DNA from: Petrosia ficiformis
Lineage: Eukaryota; Porifera; Demospongiae; Haplosclerida; Petrosiidae
DNA: 64,000 nt
Reading direction: 5' to 3'
Assembly (NCBI GenBank): GCA_947044365.1
Contig: OX345636.1
Coordinates: forward strand, 22,353,466 to 22,417,465
Below, one piece after another: positions 11,366-23,163 of the stretch; positions within the stretch are counted from its first letter, which is position 1, and every line of letters starts with the position of its first letter. Both the position numbers and the translations under genes were made by a program. Under the pieces are notes generated by a model. The model worked only from the letters and a program-made list of their open reading frames with translations. It was not told the origin of the DNA and ran no database searches.

Positions 11366-14300
11366 CTACTTAGTCTGTCCTTCTGGTTTCTTTTCATGTG
11401 CTTCAAGTATTTCAATTACTCCTTGTGTCTTATAAATATAACTTCCTCGATTTTCACATGCCAGGTCTTATGGTGATTTTCCATCCTGTGTGGATACGAT
11501 GTTATTGTCGTATATAACAATTATTATTATAGAGAGAGGTTGGTTAAGATAAGACTATTGTATATCAGCAATGAAGTCCATAGAAAAACGGACACTCTTT
11601 TTCTAGGAAACAGCATGACTGTGCCTGAACCTGAACCACTGACAATTCGATCAGGAAGCTTAAGCTCTAACCACTACACCACACTGCACCCCTAAAAAAA
11701 GGAGTGCCCATCAAACTTTAGGGGGTATTGTGGCGTAGTGGTTAGAGCTTGAGCTAAGCTCATCCTGTTTCCTTGAAAGACATTGTCTGTTTTTCTGTGG
11801 ATTACTCCATAATTATTATGATAATTATTATAACAAATATAGTAATATCGGTTCGGAATTTGTTTTTGTCATAATCTATTAAAATAAGGCAAATGAGGAA
11901 GTAGATTAGTTATTAAATTTAATAAAGTAATTAATTATTGTAATAACGCATTTGATATCCTCAGCAAAAACTAGGGCTGGGCGATTTTGGTAGTATCATT
12001 ATCACGATTGATACTCATAAGTATCACAATATATCACGATATTTAAACAATATTATTAATTTAATTTAACACTGAATGTAAAATACTTCTTTGATTAAAA
12101 AAGTGGTATACACTGTAAGAAAAATGATATGACAACTATGATAAATAAATTACAGATGGATACTTCAGTCAAAAAAGTCAATGAACAAGAAATGACATGA
12201 TTAAAGAAAGATGAGCATTTGTACATTTTAGGTAATAAGCATGATCGTTTTTGTTGACAATGTGTCCTGCACAGCTAAAAGCCCTTTCTGACGGAACTGA
12301 CGTTGCTGATACTTTCGGGCAAGGGCGGAAAGAGATGGATATCTTTCAGAATTAGTGTTCTAAAATACCAGAGGATCTTCTTGGACTGCATGTACTTTCA
12401 GCAACATATTGTGCATGATGTTTCAGCTTTAGCTCTCTCAGCAGCAGATAAATTTGACAGGGTTTCAGTTAATGGATTGATCACATCATCAAATAGTTTT
12501 AGTAACTTGTACTCCTCCTTTTTTTCTTTGGTGGTGGCTCTTGTGATTGAGTAGCTTCTTGTGAGAAATCAGAGTAGATGTCTGATACCTCAAGTTCAAT
12601 TTAGTGATGGTATGAAATCTCACTCTCAGATAAAAACAAGAGTGATTTAAACCTGGGGTCAAAGAAAGTGGCTTTATTTAACAGTTGCATCTGTTCCCCA
12701 GTGTATCTTTTATTAAAGTTTTCTAACATCTTGCTGCACAACATTCTGCCCACTCTATTATCTGAGGAACAAGTAGCAAGGTATGCGTTATTCGATTTGT
12801 GAATGTGGCTGTAGTGATGAAATGCTAACAAATTTTTGACCACCTAATGCGTCTGTAATTTCCACTAAGGGTTTCATCACTTCTAGGTATGTCTCCATTG
12901 CAGCAAATTCATGATCTGTTGGCATTAGATCGCCCCTGCATAGTTCAAACAATGAAGTCTAACTGCTTATGTTTGAGTAAATCTGTAGACTTTGGTGAGT
13001 GGTCGAAATGACCGGCTAACCTCCTACACCTCCCAAGTTATTTGGATATTTCAGGAGTAGACAGACAGCCAGCTGCAAAGTGTGGCTGAAACAGTTAAAC
13101 TTCATCCACCCAAGATCGGTGACAGCACGCACTATGTTGCTGCCATTGTCAGTAACCACTGCACCAATGTTAAGACTCATTCGTCAAGAACTGCCTCCAA
13201 CTCGGTAGCTATATTTGAAGCTGTATGTGCCTGATGTCTACATATCAGTAGTGATGGCAAACGACTGAGCACTACCAACTTTACCCTTCATTCTTTCTTG
13301 TGTTTCATGATACAACTTTGGGATGTAATTAGTGGTAATGGCCTTTCTAGATGGTGGCATATTTTGGCTCGATGGTGTGCAACAGATGACGAAAGCCTTT
13401 GTCATCCACAGTGTTTAAAGGTTGCATGTCTTTAGCTATATAATAACTAAGTGCATCAGTAATTCCTTTCCATTGGGTTGAAGATTTAAGTATTGGCTGG
13501 CGAATCTGAAGAGTCTGAGAGATGGTGAGTTGACTTTGATCTAGTGATGAAGGTGTTATGTCTGTCATAGGTTTTGCTTAGTGTTCGGTAAACACTGTGA
13601 TGAGACTTCTCTAGATGACTTTGCATATTCGTGGTGTTCCCAGAATATTTCAGTACCTAATGCAAGATATTTTTAAAACAAACTCAACTCCACATTCATG
13701 AATTTCATGTATTTGTATTTTTACATGCAAAAAAAACACTATTATACAGTGAAAATGAACAATACAGACAAGCACGCCCTCGTGTACACACGTGTGTAAC
13801 AAAAAAACTAACCTTCTTACACAGCATGCAGTAAACTTCCTTCCTATCTTTCTTTTTTTTATATACTGACCATCAATGGCGCGAAACACAAAATATTTCC
13901 ACACAGGACTTGTAGCTCCTAGAGGAAGCAGCTCAAACAATGACGAACCAGAGCTGCAAATCATCTGAGTTGTTATGCGCATGCGCATGTACCATGTGGT
14001 GATCGATACTTCCATACTATGTATCGTTATCGCAATACTGGCTAAATATCGCAATAAGATAATCGATTAATTGCAATTATCGCCCAGCCCTAACAAAAAC
14101 ATGGAATGATGTAGGAAATTTTAAATTATTTCTTATTCTCAGATCATAAAACATTTCTTAAAGCATTCACTTACTTTATCTTTAGCATGGATGTATCCTC
14201 CATGTGATATTATGGTCTTTACGATGTCAGTATGACCTTTTTCAGATGCTTTATGTAATGGAGTACTATTATACTGCATAGTGAAGTAAATTAGTAGTTA

Positions 14301-17300
14301 CAATAATAAATAATTTTGCATTGAACAGTTGTAATTTTGATTGAATATAAAATTATAATAATTTTGAGTCATATTACATGATTTATATATACAAACTAAA
14401 TATACCCAGTACAATCAATACAACCAATACATGTACAATACAAATCAGGATAATTATAACTAGTAAACTAGTACCTTATGAGCAAAAAGACATGAAAGAA
14501 TATCCAACTGCATAACTTCATGTATTATTGTTTGTTTACACAGTTTAATATATAATATTGTTTTATATGTAGGGAGAGTGTATCATCAATTCATCAGCCA
14601 CTTAAATGACTCACTGCTCGTTGTTTTGACACTACCAACATAAATTGCCTTCTAAGGAATTTTTTGTGAATAAAATCAGAAAGTCTGCATTACCACAGTT
14701 GGAAGTTCCTTTCTGGCTTCACTGCTCATGACCTTCTAATATATAACCAGTACAACTATTATATACAATAAGTATGACTTTTACAACTAGTACAACCAAT
14801 GTAAATCATTGCAACTAGTGTAATGATCACATATATACAAGCAATACAACCAGTACAACTACTATAATTATATAATACAACTAGGGCCCACTGTATTGTT
14901 ACATGTGACTCTGATCTATCATCTGAAGTTGAACATTTAAAAGATGCTCTAAGCCAAACTCCACCAAAATGCCTATCATTAGGGAAAAAAAACAACGAAC
15001 ATCAGGATGCCACCATTGTCATTACCTATGTGGCAGGGTTGAGGGAAGCCATAAACAGGACTTGCAAGTTTGTAACTAGTTCAACATCAGAGTAACTGTC
15101 AGATCAAACACTTTGAAATTGACTCTGAAAGATTTGCCTCCCACAAAACAACAATCAAGTGTGGTATATCATGTTTCATGCAATTGTGGGTTAGTTTACA
15201 TTAATTTAGATTTTAAACTGGACTTAAAGAACAGAAAGATGCAACCTCGATTAGGTTAAACTAATAAGTATTCATGGAAAATGCTTGGCAATGCCGTCAT
15301 CGCCTTGACTGGAACAATATGAAAATCTTGGATAAGGCTTACAGAGAGAATGGCTCCTACATTATGTATTCAGCAACCCCCAAAAGACAAAATAATGAAT
15401 AGGAATGAAGGCATTATATTACCAAGTTGCTAGATTAAAGCTGTTTGTGATACAATTGTACCTGCAAATGGAGTTGTGGTACAGGAAGTGATACTGTGTG
15501 ATGTCATACATACTGTCCCATGATATGTAGCGCTATAATTTTTATACATCTATCTTTCATAGTTACCCTGATGGCTAGAGTATCTAGTGGAAACATTGGT
15601 GGTCAAGTCAAACCTTTTGTTGGTAAAAGAGAATATGTCTAACATATTGAATTACCAAAAAATCAGTTACATTAACATGAACTATACATTTACACAAAAT
15701 ATTATTACGTTTTGTCAGAATAATAATTTTTGTAGTACATGTTCATGAAGTAAACATTAATTTTGTTGTAGTTTTCAAGTATAAACAAGAATGTACTTAC
15801 CTCATCCTTTGCATTAACATGCGCATCATGTGATAATAACAATTGAACTACTTCAGAATGACCACTGTTTGATGCCAAGTGTAAAGGGGTATTTTTATAC
15901 TGTATAACAAATATTAGAATATTCATAAATAATTGATATAATAATTCTTTCTAAAACAGATGTTTATTTAATTTATGTGTAGAAAATGTATAAAGTAATA
16001 ACATTTAACTGGCATGTTAATTAAGTTTATATAATAATAGTACTTGTGTAAACTAACATGTCAGTACTTACTTATTACTTTATAGTCTCGCGAGCCAGAC
16101 TCCTCCCCTTTTTGAGATCGGACGGCGGGGAGGGAGTCTGGTCAATCGAGTTGACTTTTCTGTCCCAGCTAAGGAATTTAGCCGCAGGTGTTGGTATGAA
16201 AATTAGACCACATGTAAACTGTGAATATTGTTATTATTATTATGTATTCTACAGCTGTGTTAAAACTAAGATAACTAATGAAAAAATGATACATGATTTT
16301 GCTAAAATTTTGAAAATGAGGCAGAAAGAAGCAGTAGCTGATTTTTTACAGGAATTGATGCACTCTCTTGCCTATAGACCAGATTTGGGAAGTCTCTCCA
16401 TTCCCCATAATTTATGATCGTTTTTTAATCTTTCAGGAACGTCATATGTAGTTTAAAAAGACAAAAAAGTCGCTATCCGATCTCAAAAAGGGGAGAAGTC
16501 TGGCTTGCGAGACTAATTACTTTATAACTGAAAGATGTATCTAGTCCTTCTTTGTCAATACTATAAGTCTTACATTTTAGTCCCGGTTTTATCTCAAAGA
16601 AGAAAGAAAGATCTTCAATGAGTCCGGTGAAAACATGCTGCGAATCACGTGGACAGCACATGAATTGAAGTAGGTGGAGCTAGAAAGTAACTTTCATGGA
16701 GAATGCTTGGAGCCAGTGTTCGATGTTGTAGCAACAAATGTTTGCTTTGATGTAGTACTTTGCTAGCCATGATGTAGGAGCAGTTACAATTAGATGTGTC
16801 CAGATGTTTAAAGCATCTTCTTAACCCTTTAGCGGCGGATAACGTCTACATACGTCATAAACATTAAAACCGTTAAAAGCGAATGACGTCTACAGACGTC
16901 ATGAGTACTAATGCTCGTATTTTTGAATTGCTTCAGTACTTTTCATCCAAATTTTTACAAAAGACAGTGCACAACATGTTCTTTAAGCAATGCAAAACTT
17001 GAAGCTATACGAGTAACCAATCCAAAGTTATAAGCGATCGAATTGCCAAAGACGCTAAGTGCGGGTGTTGGCACTGACCACTGCACTTTCAAACACTCGT
17101 CTTGCTACTTTCTTCCAACTAACGAAGCATGTATTTGGTATCTACGACTTTGTTAGAAGCTCCTCTGTCCAAATAAGTAAGTCATAAGTCTGTGTTGTTT
17201 AAAATGTGGAAGTTATACAGGTTAGTAAGGATGTGGGCTTTGCCCTTCGACTACTAAATATTCAAGCACTCGCCTTGTTATCTTCCTGCTAATAGCGAAG

Positions 17301-20300
17301 CATAAATTTTACATCTATAGCTTTCTCAACAACTCTTCTTTCCAGCAAAGTAAGTTAGAAACACTAGTTTCATAAAACAGGAGAGTTATAGTGGTGAAAA
17401 TCATTAGTTACTATACGCTCCGCCCACACATTTTCCTGGATAATTAATTTCGCAATGTATGAAAAAGGTCCAGTTTAAATTATCGCGGGTTAAGACTGGA
17501 AACAGTAGCCATGAGTTAAAAAAATTGTGATAACTTTATAACGGAAGGGGTTTAGCAAAAGTCTCTTGTTATTTTTGATTCCTGTATAATTTGAAGTCTG
17601 CCAGTAGCTTGTTGGACCCACCAATCTTCTTAATTTTTCAAACAAATTTTGTAAACACACACACATACAGACACAGACATACAATATGACTTCCATACCC
17701 TTCCGCCTATGCTTTGCGGCGAGGGCAGTTAACTATAAACCTAACCAACAAAATGACAAGTAGAGTTTAATACTTTATTACATATATAGGTTTGATACTG
17801 TATTCGAGGTTTCTACGTGCAATAGAACTACCGTGGAAACAGTTTAATTACTGAGTGCGGAGCCCGAAGTAATTAATGTTTCCAAGTTCTATTGCGTGTG
17901 GAAACTAAGAATACAGTATCTAAGCAATTTAGATTATAGTTATTATTTTGTTGGATAAAAGACATAACAAGAAAGCCATGTGGTACTCTTCTTTAGCTGT
18001 AGAAAGATAGCAAGGTGATTGATAGCGCGAGTGTTTTGCTCTCGAGGGCAACACCCACATCTCAATTTTGTCAGCTGTGTAACTTTTGGATTTCAAAATG
18101 CTGAGGATTTTAGCTAATTTAGTTGGACAGAAGATCTTTTAAGAAGGCCGTGGATACTAAAACCATTCTTCATTTGTTGATAGAAAGCAGCTAGATCAGT
18201 GTTTTTACAAATGCCTTAGTCGGTGGTCAACACCCACACTTTAGCTACTTTCTCAGTTGATCACTTGTAAAAATCAACGGATCCAAGCTTATAACAGACT
18301 TTGCTTCTGTTCGTTGTGTGAAATTCCTATAGCAACATCGCAACAGGTTTACTAAGTAATTATAGGTTTAGTAATCAATTAAAGTAGGTTTAATACGGGA
18401 TTTATAAACCTCTAATTGACCAATCAGATTGCAGCATTTTAATGAGCTATAATCAACAAAATATACCGTAAATATTATAATATTATAAAAAGGACTTGGA
18501 ATTTCCTCAGCTAATGATCTCAAGTCATGATTGAATGGTTATAATTAAATTTATTACATCCTGTAGTCCATGACCAAAATTAAGGATCAGAGGAAATATA
18601 ATCACCTGATTGGTTAAGTTGCAGAATAGTCCATTCTCTCAAAAATATAACTACAACTTACAACATAATATAATTATTAAACACATTATATTAAAGGTCA
18701 AATATCAGAAGTCATGAATTTAATATTCATTTACCTCATCCTGTGCTTCAACATTTCTACCATGAGCAAGTAAAGTAGTAACAGTGTCAATGTGTCCTCT
18801 TTTAGATGCCAAGTGTAAAGGGGTCTTTTTGTACTGTAACATGTAATTATATTTACATAACAGATGATGTATACATGTATACTCAAATACATTAGTACAT
18901 GTGTCTCCAGTTCTAAATCAATTATAATTGCAATGCAATGAGTGATGGTGAAGTATAATTATTCCCAGTAACTACAATTTTTATTGCCTGCAGGGCCATT
19001 TTTATAATAATCGCTGACAGGATAAAATTTTTAATTAATATAATAGTATAAATTATACGGTAATAGTCTCACATAGCTATACCCTCCTCCATCTCTAATG
19101 AAGCGGGAAGGGTCTGGGAGATCTGTGTTGAAGAAGTCATTCAGTGTTTTACCAGATATTGGGTAATTTCACTTAACTTAAGAAGGGCTGATTATACAAG
19201 ACTATTCCCATAGCCTGCAGTTGGCAAAGATGGAAACACATCATTCTTGTCAGAAAAAGATATACTTCTTTTTTAGTGTTTTATACTCTAGACTAATTTT
19301 ACTAGTTTTCATTGCTGCTCCATATTTATCCAGTAAAATCACTACATATCCAGTTAAAGCACTGGAGTACTGCTTCAACAAAAATCTCCCTGCTTTGTTA
19401 GGGTGGGAAAGGTTGGCTACTCAAAACTACTGTGGCAATTGGTTTGATTTCAAAAATTGATTATCAATAATTATATCAAATTAAGAATACTGATATTAAA
19501 CAGATTATATCAAAGATCAAATATCAGAACCCATTAATCTAATTTAAATTTATTCATTTACCTTATCCTGTGTTTTAACATCTCCACCATGATCAAGTAA
19601 AATAGTAACAGTATCAATTTGTCCTCTATCAGATGCCCAGTGTAAAGGGGTCTTTTTGTTCTGTAACATGTAATAATATTTACATAACAAATATTTGAAT
19701 AAGTTGATTCTAGTTCTAAATTATAACTGTACTGTAATGATTAATTGTGAAGTATATATAATTATTTCCAGTAACTATAGGTTTTATAGCAAATAATTAG
19801 GATAAATATATAATAACTATTATAATAACTTATAATATAACTTAATAATTATAATTATATGGCAATTGATTTGATATCCAAAATTGATTGTCAGACTATG
19901 AAATCAAGAATGCTACTTACATAAATAGGCATGTCTTTAATTAATTGGTAGGTCCATACTTTATTAGATTATAGCTCCTCATTAAAATGCTGCAATTCAT
20001 TGGTCGATTAGAGGTTTCTAAATCCTGTAGTAAACCTCCTTTTAATTGATTAGTAAACCTATAAATATTTAGTAAACCTGTTGCAATATTATTAATTGCC
20101 ACACCCATCATGGATAATTAATTAGCTAAAATTTTCGGCGCGCTGCGCCCGCCATTTTCTTTCAGCCTATTCATTCTTCCTGGCTACAACCCCTTGCAAA
20201 AGAGTACATAATGATATAAATTCTTTGATACTTAGAAGATGGAATTACACCAAGTATTTAAAGTCATATTCGTTACATTATCTCCTTAGCAGATTCACCA

Positions 20301-21598
20301 CTATTATCACATTTATGTGACAAAAAATGTTTGTACTGCAAAAGTAGAATTGTGACAATTGTATTTATTAGTATAGTTAAAGAATGCAATTTAGTTAGTC
20401 ATACAGGATGTTGTGACTGCATTATAAGCTACAAACTGGAGATTTGACTAACCTGCAAAGGGTCAAATCTCCAGCCAACCCATATAGAGTATAAAGATCA
20501 AAATTTCAATATAGTTTAAATCAATTAAAAATTTTATGCTTATGTGATTTGTCCAATTCACTTTTAAGGAAAAACCCATGATAGTATTCTTGTTTTAATA
20601 TTGAATTCAAATACAGATATCATAGGCAACTAAAACTGCCTATACCTGTACCTATACCTGTATATACATGTGTTCACACCTTTTTCTAGTACATGTTCGT
20701 GTGTATTACTAATTTTTAGCACTGCTCTATTATAGCCATTTCTGGTGGAAAATGAAACTCAAAAACTACTTGAAAAGATGGAAATAGGTTAAAAAAATAT
20801 GATTCCAACTGTTGTATCAATCTTTTGCTACAGTAAAATAGTACTATCACATGTAAAAATTAATGGTTAATTTTAATCCATGTTGGGTTAAATGAGTTTC
20901 AATATTAACAATATGCTCCTGAGACTACATATATAAAGTACATTACACAATAAAGAATCTCACCCATTATTTTAGTTACAACGGTTATTGTTTGCTATTA
21001 TAAGTATAAATTTATGTACATAGTAAGAAAGTAAGCAACATTTGTTGATTCACAAGTGATAGAATGGGTATGATAATCTGTGATTATAATACACCACAGG
21101 TTATAATTATAGAATACTTTGTTTTGTTAATATACTTCATTATGTATGACTGGTACTTATGCTCTTGAAAAATGCTAGGTAGGTTGACCAGGCTGTTCTT
21201 TTGTAGTAGGTTGTTACAAAAGGTGTTGTTGCATGAAAAGACAACTACAGTTTGTCAGTTTCGTCATTGACAGATACAAATAAGAAATTTGAACTGACCT
21301 TCTTGGACTTCAGGATGCACAGTTTTTAGAGTTTCAGAAGGTTTACCTATTGGGTGTTTATATTGTCAATTAATACAGTATTAAACTATATCTTACCACA
21401 CTCTTTCAGTAATATCTTTCCAATATAAACTGTAGTCTTATATTTAAGTAATAAAACACCAAATATTATCAGTTTGTCGTAATCATCAACTGTTTTTTCA
21501 AGAGCTTTGTTGAATGCATCATTCTGACTGGAAATAGATGTTTCACACATAACTTCATAGCAGTCTTGTTCATCAAGACTCCCTCTAGTAACAGCATC
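11366..21598 (-). CDS. Ankyrin-repeat protein, split one repeat per exon (broken in last exon)
   Basis: Exons on the minus strand, 5' to 3': about 21598-21397 (DAVTRGSLDEQDCYEVM to KILLKEC), about 21349-21303 (GKPSETLKTVHPEVQE, same phase), then four 99-bp phase-0 exons, 19660-19562, 18833-18735, 15899-15801 and 14273-14175. Each of the four encodes one ankyrin repeat (TPLHLASKRGHIDTVTTLL, TPLHLASNSGHSEVVQLLL and similar). The last exon, 11485-11366, ends EILEAHEKKPEGQTK. Ankyrin repeats bind partner proteins; the partner is unknown. The first exon and start codon were not fixed, though a candidate ATG lies near 21764. The final exon carries TAA at 11468-11470 where the repeat consensus has Leu, so the product is truncated by about 35 residues or the gene is decaying. 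Introns are large and loaded with mobile DNA, unlike the compact genes nearby. Confidence 0.7.
11569..11696 (-). repeat. tRNA-derived SINE copy with A and B boxes
   Basis: Read on the minus strand: ggggtgcagtgtgg, then an A-box-like tggtgtagtggttagagc, then a B-box-like ggttcaggttcag about 45 bases on, and a unique tail (tttctatggacttcat). The head fits a tRNA-derived polymerase III promoter. A second copy (11727-11806) lies head to head with it. Confidence 0.6.
11727..11806 (+). repeat. SINE copy lacking its B box, head to head with 11569-11696
   Basis: It begins ggggtattgtggcgtagtgg and goes straight from the A-box part to the tail (tgtttccttgaaagac, gtttttctgtgga), omitting the B-box part kept by its neighbour. 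Together the two form an imperfect foldback inside the last intron of the ankyrin gene. Confidence 0.55.
11972..14092 (-). mobile_element. hAT DNA transposon (ZBED-like transposase, decayed), 2121 bp
   Basis: The ends are inverted copies of TAGGGCTGGGCGAT. They are flanked by 8-bp target duplications, gcaaaaac at 11964-11971 and acaaaaac at 14093-14100 (one mismatch). The minus strand keeps transposase pieces in the right order: a BED-finger-like VWKYFVFRAIDG followed by FTACC (13.95-13.8 kb), ITDALSYYIAKDMQPL with FRHLLHTIEPKY (about 13.45 kb), PSRKAITTNYIPKLYHE (about 13.35 kb), and LLNKATFFDPRFKSLLF (about 12.65 kb). Frames are interrupted by stops and shifts, so it is inactive. It sits in the last intron of the ankyrin gene in the same orientation. 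Confidence 0.9.
14930..15450 (+). pseudogene. Penelope-like element fragment (GIY-YIG region), decayed
   Basis: Broken plus-strand frames read LKDLPPTKQQSSVVYHVSC, then NCG.VYINLDFKLDLKNR, then ENAWQCRHRLDWNNMKILDKA, then RNEGIILPSC. This order (VVY..PC.CG..YIG, H.. DW.N.K.LD.., N...G..LP) is the C-terminal endonuclease part of Penelope-like retroelements. The Tyr-Ile-Gly core is mutated and several stops and shifts are present. No reverse-transcriptase core was recognised upstream. It lies in an ankyrin-gene intron. Confidence 0.6.
16000..16750 (+). repeat. Dispersed repeat also present in reverse at 40.43-41.37 kb (with a MITE inserted here)
   Basis: Sequence on both sides of the 16083-16515 element matches the reverse complement of about 41130-41370 (ctaacatgtcagtactta; taagtcttacattttagt; gatctttcttctttgaga). 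Farther on, agaatgcttggagcca and tcgatgttgtagcaac match 40510-40560. The two copies are therefore parts of one long noncoding element. Confidence 0.8.
16083..16515. mobile_element. MULE-like MITE, 433 bp, 9-bp target duplication
   Basis: The ends are inverted repeats of about 39 bp (TAGTCTCGCGAGCCAGAC on the left; the right end differs at two or three positions). Flanks are perfect 9-bp direct repeats, attacttta, at 16074-16082 and 16516-16524. The paralogue at 41.3 kb holds a single attacttta (reverse, 41298-41306) with no insert, which is the empty site. A 9-bp duplication with long inverted ends fits Mutator-like elements. The internal 119-codon open frame does not resemble a transposase. 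Confidence 0.88.
16820..17735. repeat. Large dispersed noncoding element, TTAA at both ends, copy 1
   Basis: It begins ttaaccctttagcggcgg, followed by a near-perfect palindrome (ATGACGTCT, two bases, AGACGTCAT; 16883-16902), and ends near a cgagggcagttaac. Inner parts recur elsewhere: tggtatctacgactttgtt, aagtctgtgttgt and cgcccacacattttcct match 37560-37830 in the same order, and the 3' part (taactttataac, ggtttagcaaa, gacacagaca) matches 38630-38830, 40330-40400 (reverse) and 60390-60500. Termini are tentative. Confidence 0.6.
17794..17920. repeat. Foldback: 59-bp and 53-bp arms around a short loop
   Basis: Left arm 17794-17852 (gatactgtattcgaggtttc to aattact) pairs with right arm 17868-17920 (agtaattaatgtttcc to cagtatc). 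The loop is about 15 bases and GC-rich. Arms match at roughly four of five positions. It may be a small MITE; no target duplication was identified. Confidence 0.7.
18351..18454 (+). repeat. Inverted repeat arm flanking two ankyrin exons, arm 1
   Basis: It starts caacaggtttactaa and includes accaatcagattgcagcatt. The reverse complement of 19967-20083 has the same order with few differences. The pair brackets ankyrin exons 18735-18833 and 19562-19660. Confidence 0.82.
19967..20083 (-). repeat. Inverted repeat arm flanking two ankyrin exons, arm 2
   Basis: In reverse it reads caacaggtttactaa, then ggtttactaatcaatta, then cctctaatcgacc, then tgcagcattttaatgag, matching arm 1 about 1.5 kb away. 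It lies upstream (in gene sense) of the two ankyrin exons. Confidence 0.82.
20436..20474. repeat. Perfect 13-bp stem hairpin
   Basis: CTGGAGATTTGAC and its exact reverse complement are separated by 13 bases in the ankyrin-gene intron. No role can be assigned. Confidence 0.7.
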
Positions 21599-22475
21599 CT
21601 AGCCATAATAATAAGATTATTCATCTGACCATGATAGTGCTGCATAAGAATAGAAGAAGCCATCGCAAGAGTGATTTTGTTTTGACCACGCCCTAAATAT
21701 ACCACGCCCGTCACCAATTGAAAACGTAACCAAACGCCGGTGAGCCACGGTGTTTGTTTTCGCCATTCATAATAAACAACAGAAACTTAAATCAAATTGC
21801 AGATCATAACTATATAGCTATGTGACTAACTATCAAGACATAACTTGTTATATACAATTATAAAGAACTAGCGATAATGAAAGTGATGCATGTATTATCT
21901 TGTGTGTTAACATAAATCCAATTAGTTCATTTGCTGGATCTGCGATAGCATCAAGAATTTTTGACAAGTGTGCCTTGAGAACTTCATGTGGCTCAGAGGT
22001 GGGATAACTCTACTTTGAGTTCCTGCTATGTATGGAAGAGTTTATAGAAAATTAATAGAAGCATGCAACATTTCCTCGGAGACACTCTTGCGGTCAGAAA
22101 GAAGTCATTATGTCTGTCAGCTCCTATTAATGATTCCAGAGGTCAGTCAGATATCCGTGAGAAATTAAAGTGACAGTGAGGAACATCAAGCATATGTTGG
22201 GGAGGGAAATCATTACTCAGAAAGATTTAGCTGACTCTCACAAACAGTCGACGATGGTCGCCATATTTTAACATGTGTAGCGTGATCGTTAATTGAACAT
22301 CAAGTAGTTTGATTGGCTCCAACTGTACTGCACAAACGCGGATGCCTGCTTGAGCCAGACCCATCCTCCTCAAGCGAGGTTGCGGGTACACGGACTAATC
22401 CTCGCCAGGGAGGTGTGTGCAGAGTGAGGATGCAAGTTCATAATTGTAATGAATATTAGTTATATGTTGGAAGTG

Positions 22476-22720
22476 TGAATTATCGAATTGGTTATTGGTA
22501 TCAGCAGATACATGCAGGCAATTATCGGCTATCGGATTATCAGTAAAAATCTATATTTTGAATACATATATTTACTACCTACTAGTTTTTTTTATTTATA
22601 AATAGCAACATATGGTAAGTGCAATGGGCTTTAATAAGAGAATTTAACATGTGTAAATTGAACATGTGTATGGGATGATATTGCTCATGCACAATATTGG
22701 CAGATAAGTCTTCAGTATCA
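22476..22720 (+). repeat. hAT-like nonautonomous fragment
   Basis: It contains caattatcggctatcggatt, found again at 24003-24030. It also has gcaatgggctttaataagag with gatattgctcatgc, which is an inverted copy of 23270-23345. It is part of the same family as the element called at 23164-24053. Confidence 0.5.
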
Positions 22721-22937
22721 TGCTGAAGACCTAATGTGTTATCCGACATATAATTAAGTCATAGCACTTTATTGAAATCAGTAAGGTAATCTAATAAGAT
22801 AATTTTGCAAGTTTTCATTGTGTTAGGTCCTCATTATCGTGATTACTGCATTGAAGACCCAATGTGTTTTCAGACATACAGTTAAATTGGATTGTTTTGT
22901 AGAGATCTCTAATTGGTTGATGGAACTGTTGGGGATA

Positions 22938-23088
22938 TGTGTTTTAGTTGATTCTAGAAGAAGAATATTCTAGAACTAGTCAATGTATATATAATATAAA
23001 CCAGTACAATTTAGTTCTGTTGTTAGTTCTGTTGTCATTGAAGTTTATACACTGTTAAACTTTGCTATATCAAGGGAGTATTCTAACA
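22938..23088 (+). mobile_element. Solo LTR candidate, copy 2
   Basis: Same ends as the 7710-7852 copy (TGTGTTTTAG to TTCTAACA), with a small TA expansion at the TATA box and an internal duplication of ttagttctgttg. Target duplication is not evident. Confidence 0.55.
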
Positions 23089-23163
23089 GGAACTTCCATT
23101 TTGATAAGAGTACTTTTACCAGGTCAGTAAGGTCATCTATTTAAATTATTCTTTGAGTGGTTA

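Noticed and set aside
14759..14995. 78-codon minus-strand frame with many Cys and Tyr
   Set aside because: Antisense of the Penelope-like fragment and its flank. No motif.
16058..16417. 119-codon open frame
   Set aside because: It starts outside and runs through the inverted end of the MITE. No transposase or other motif.
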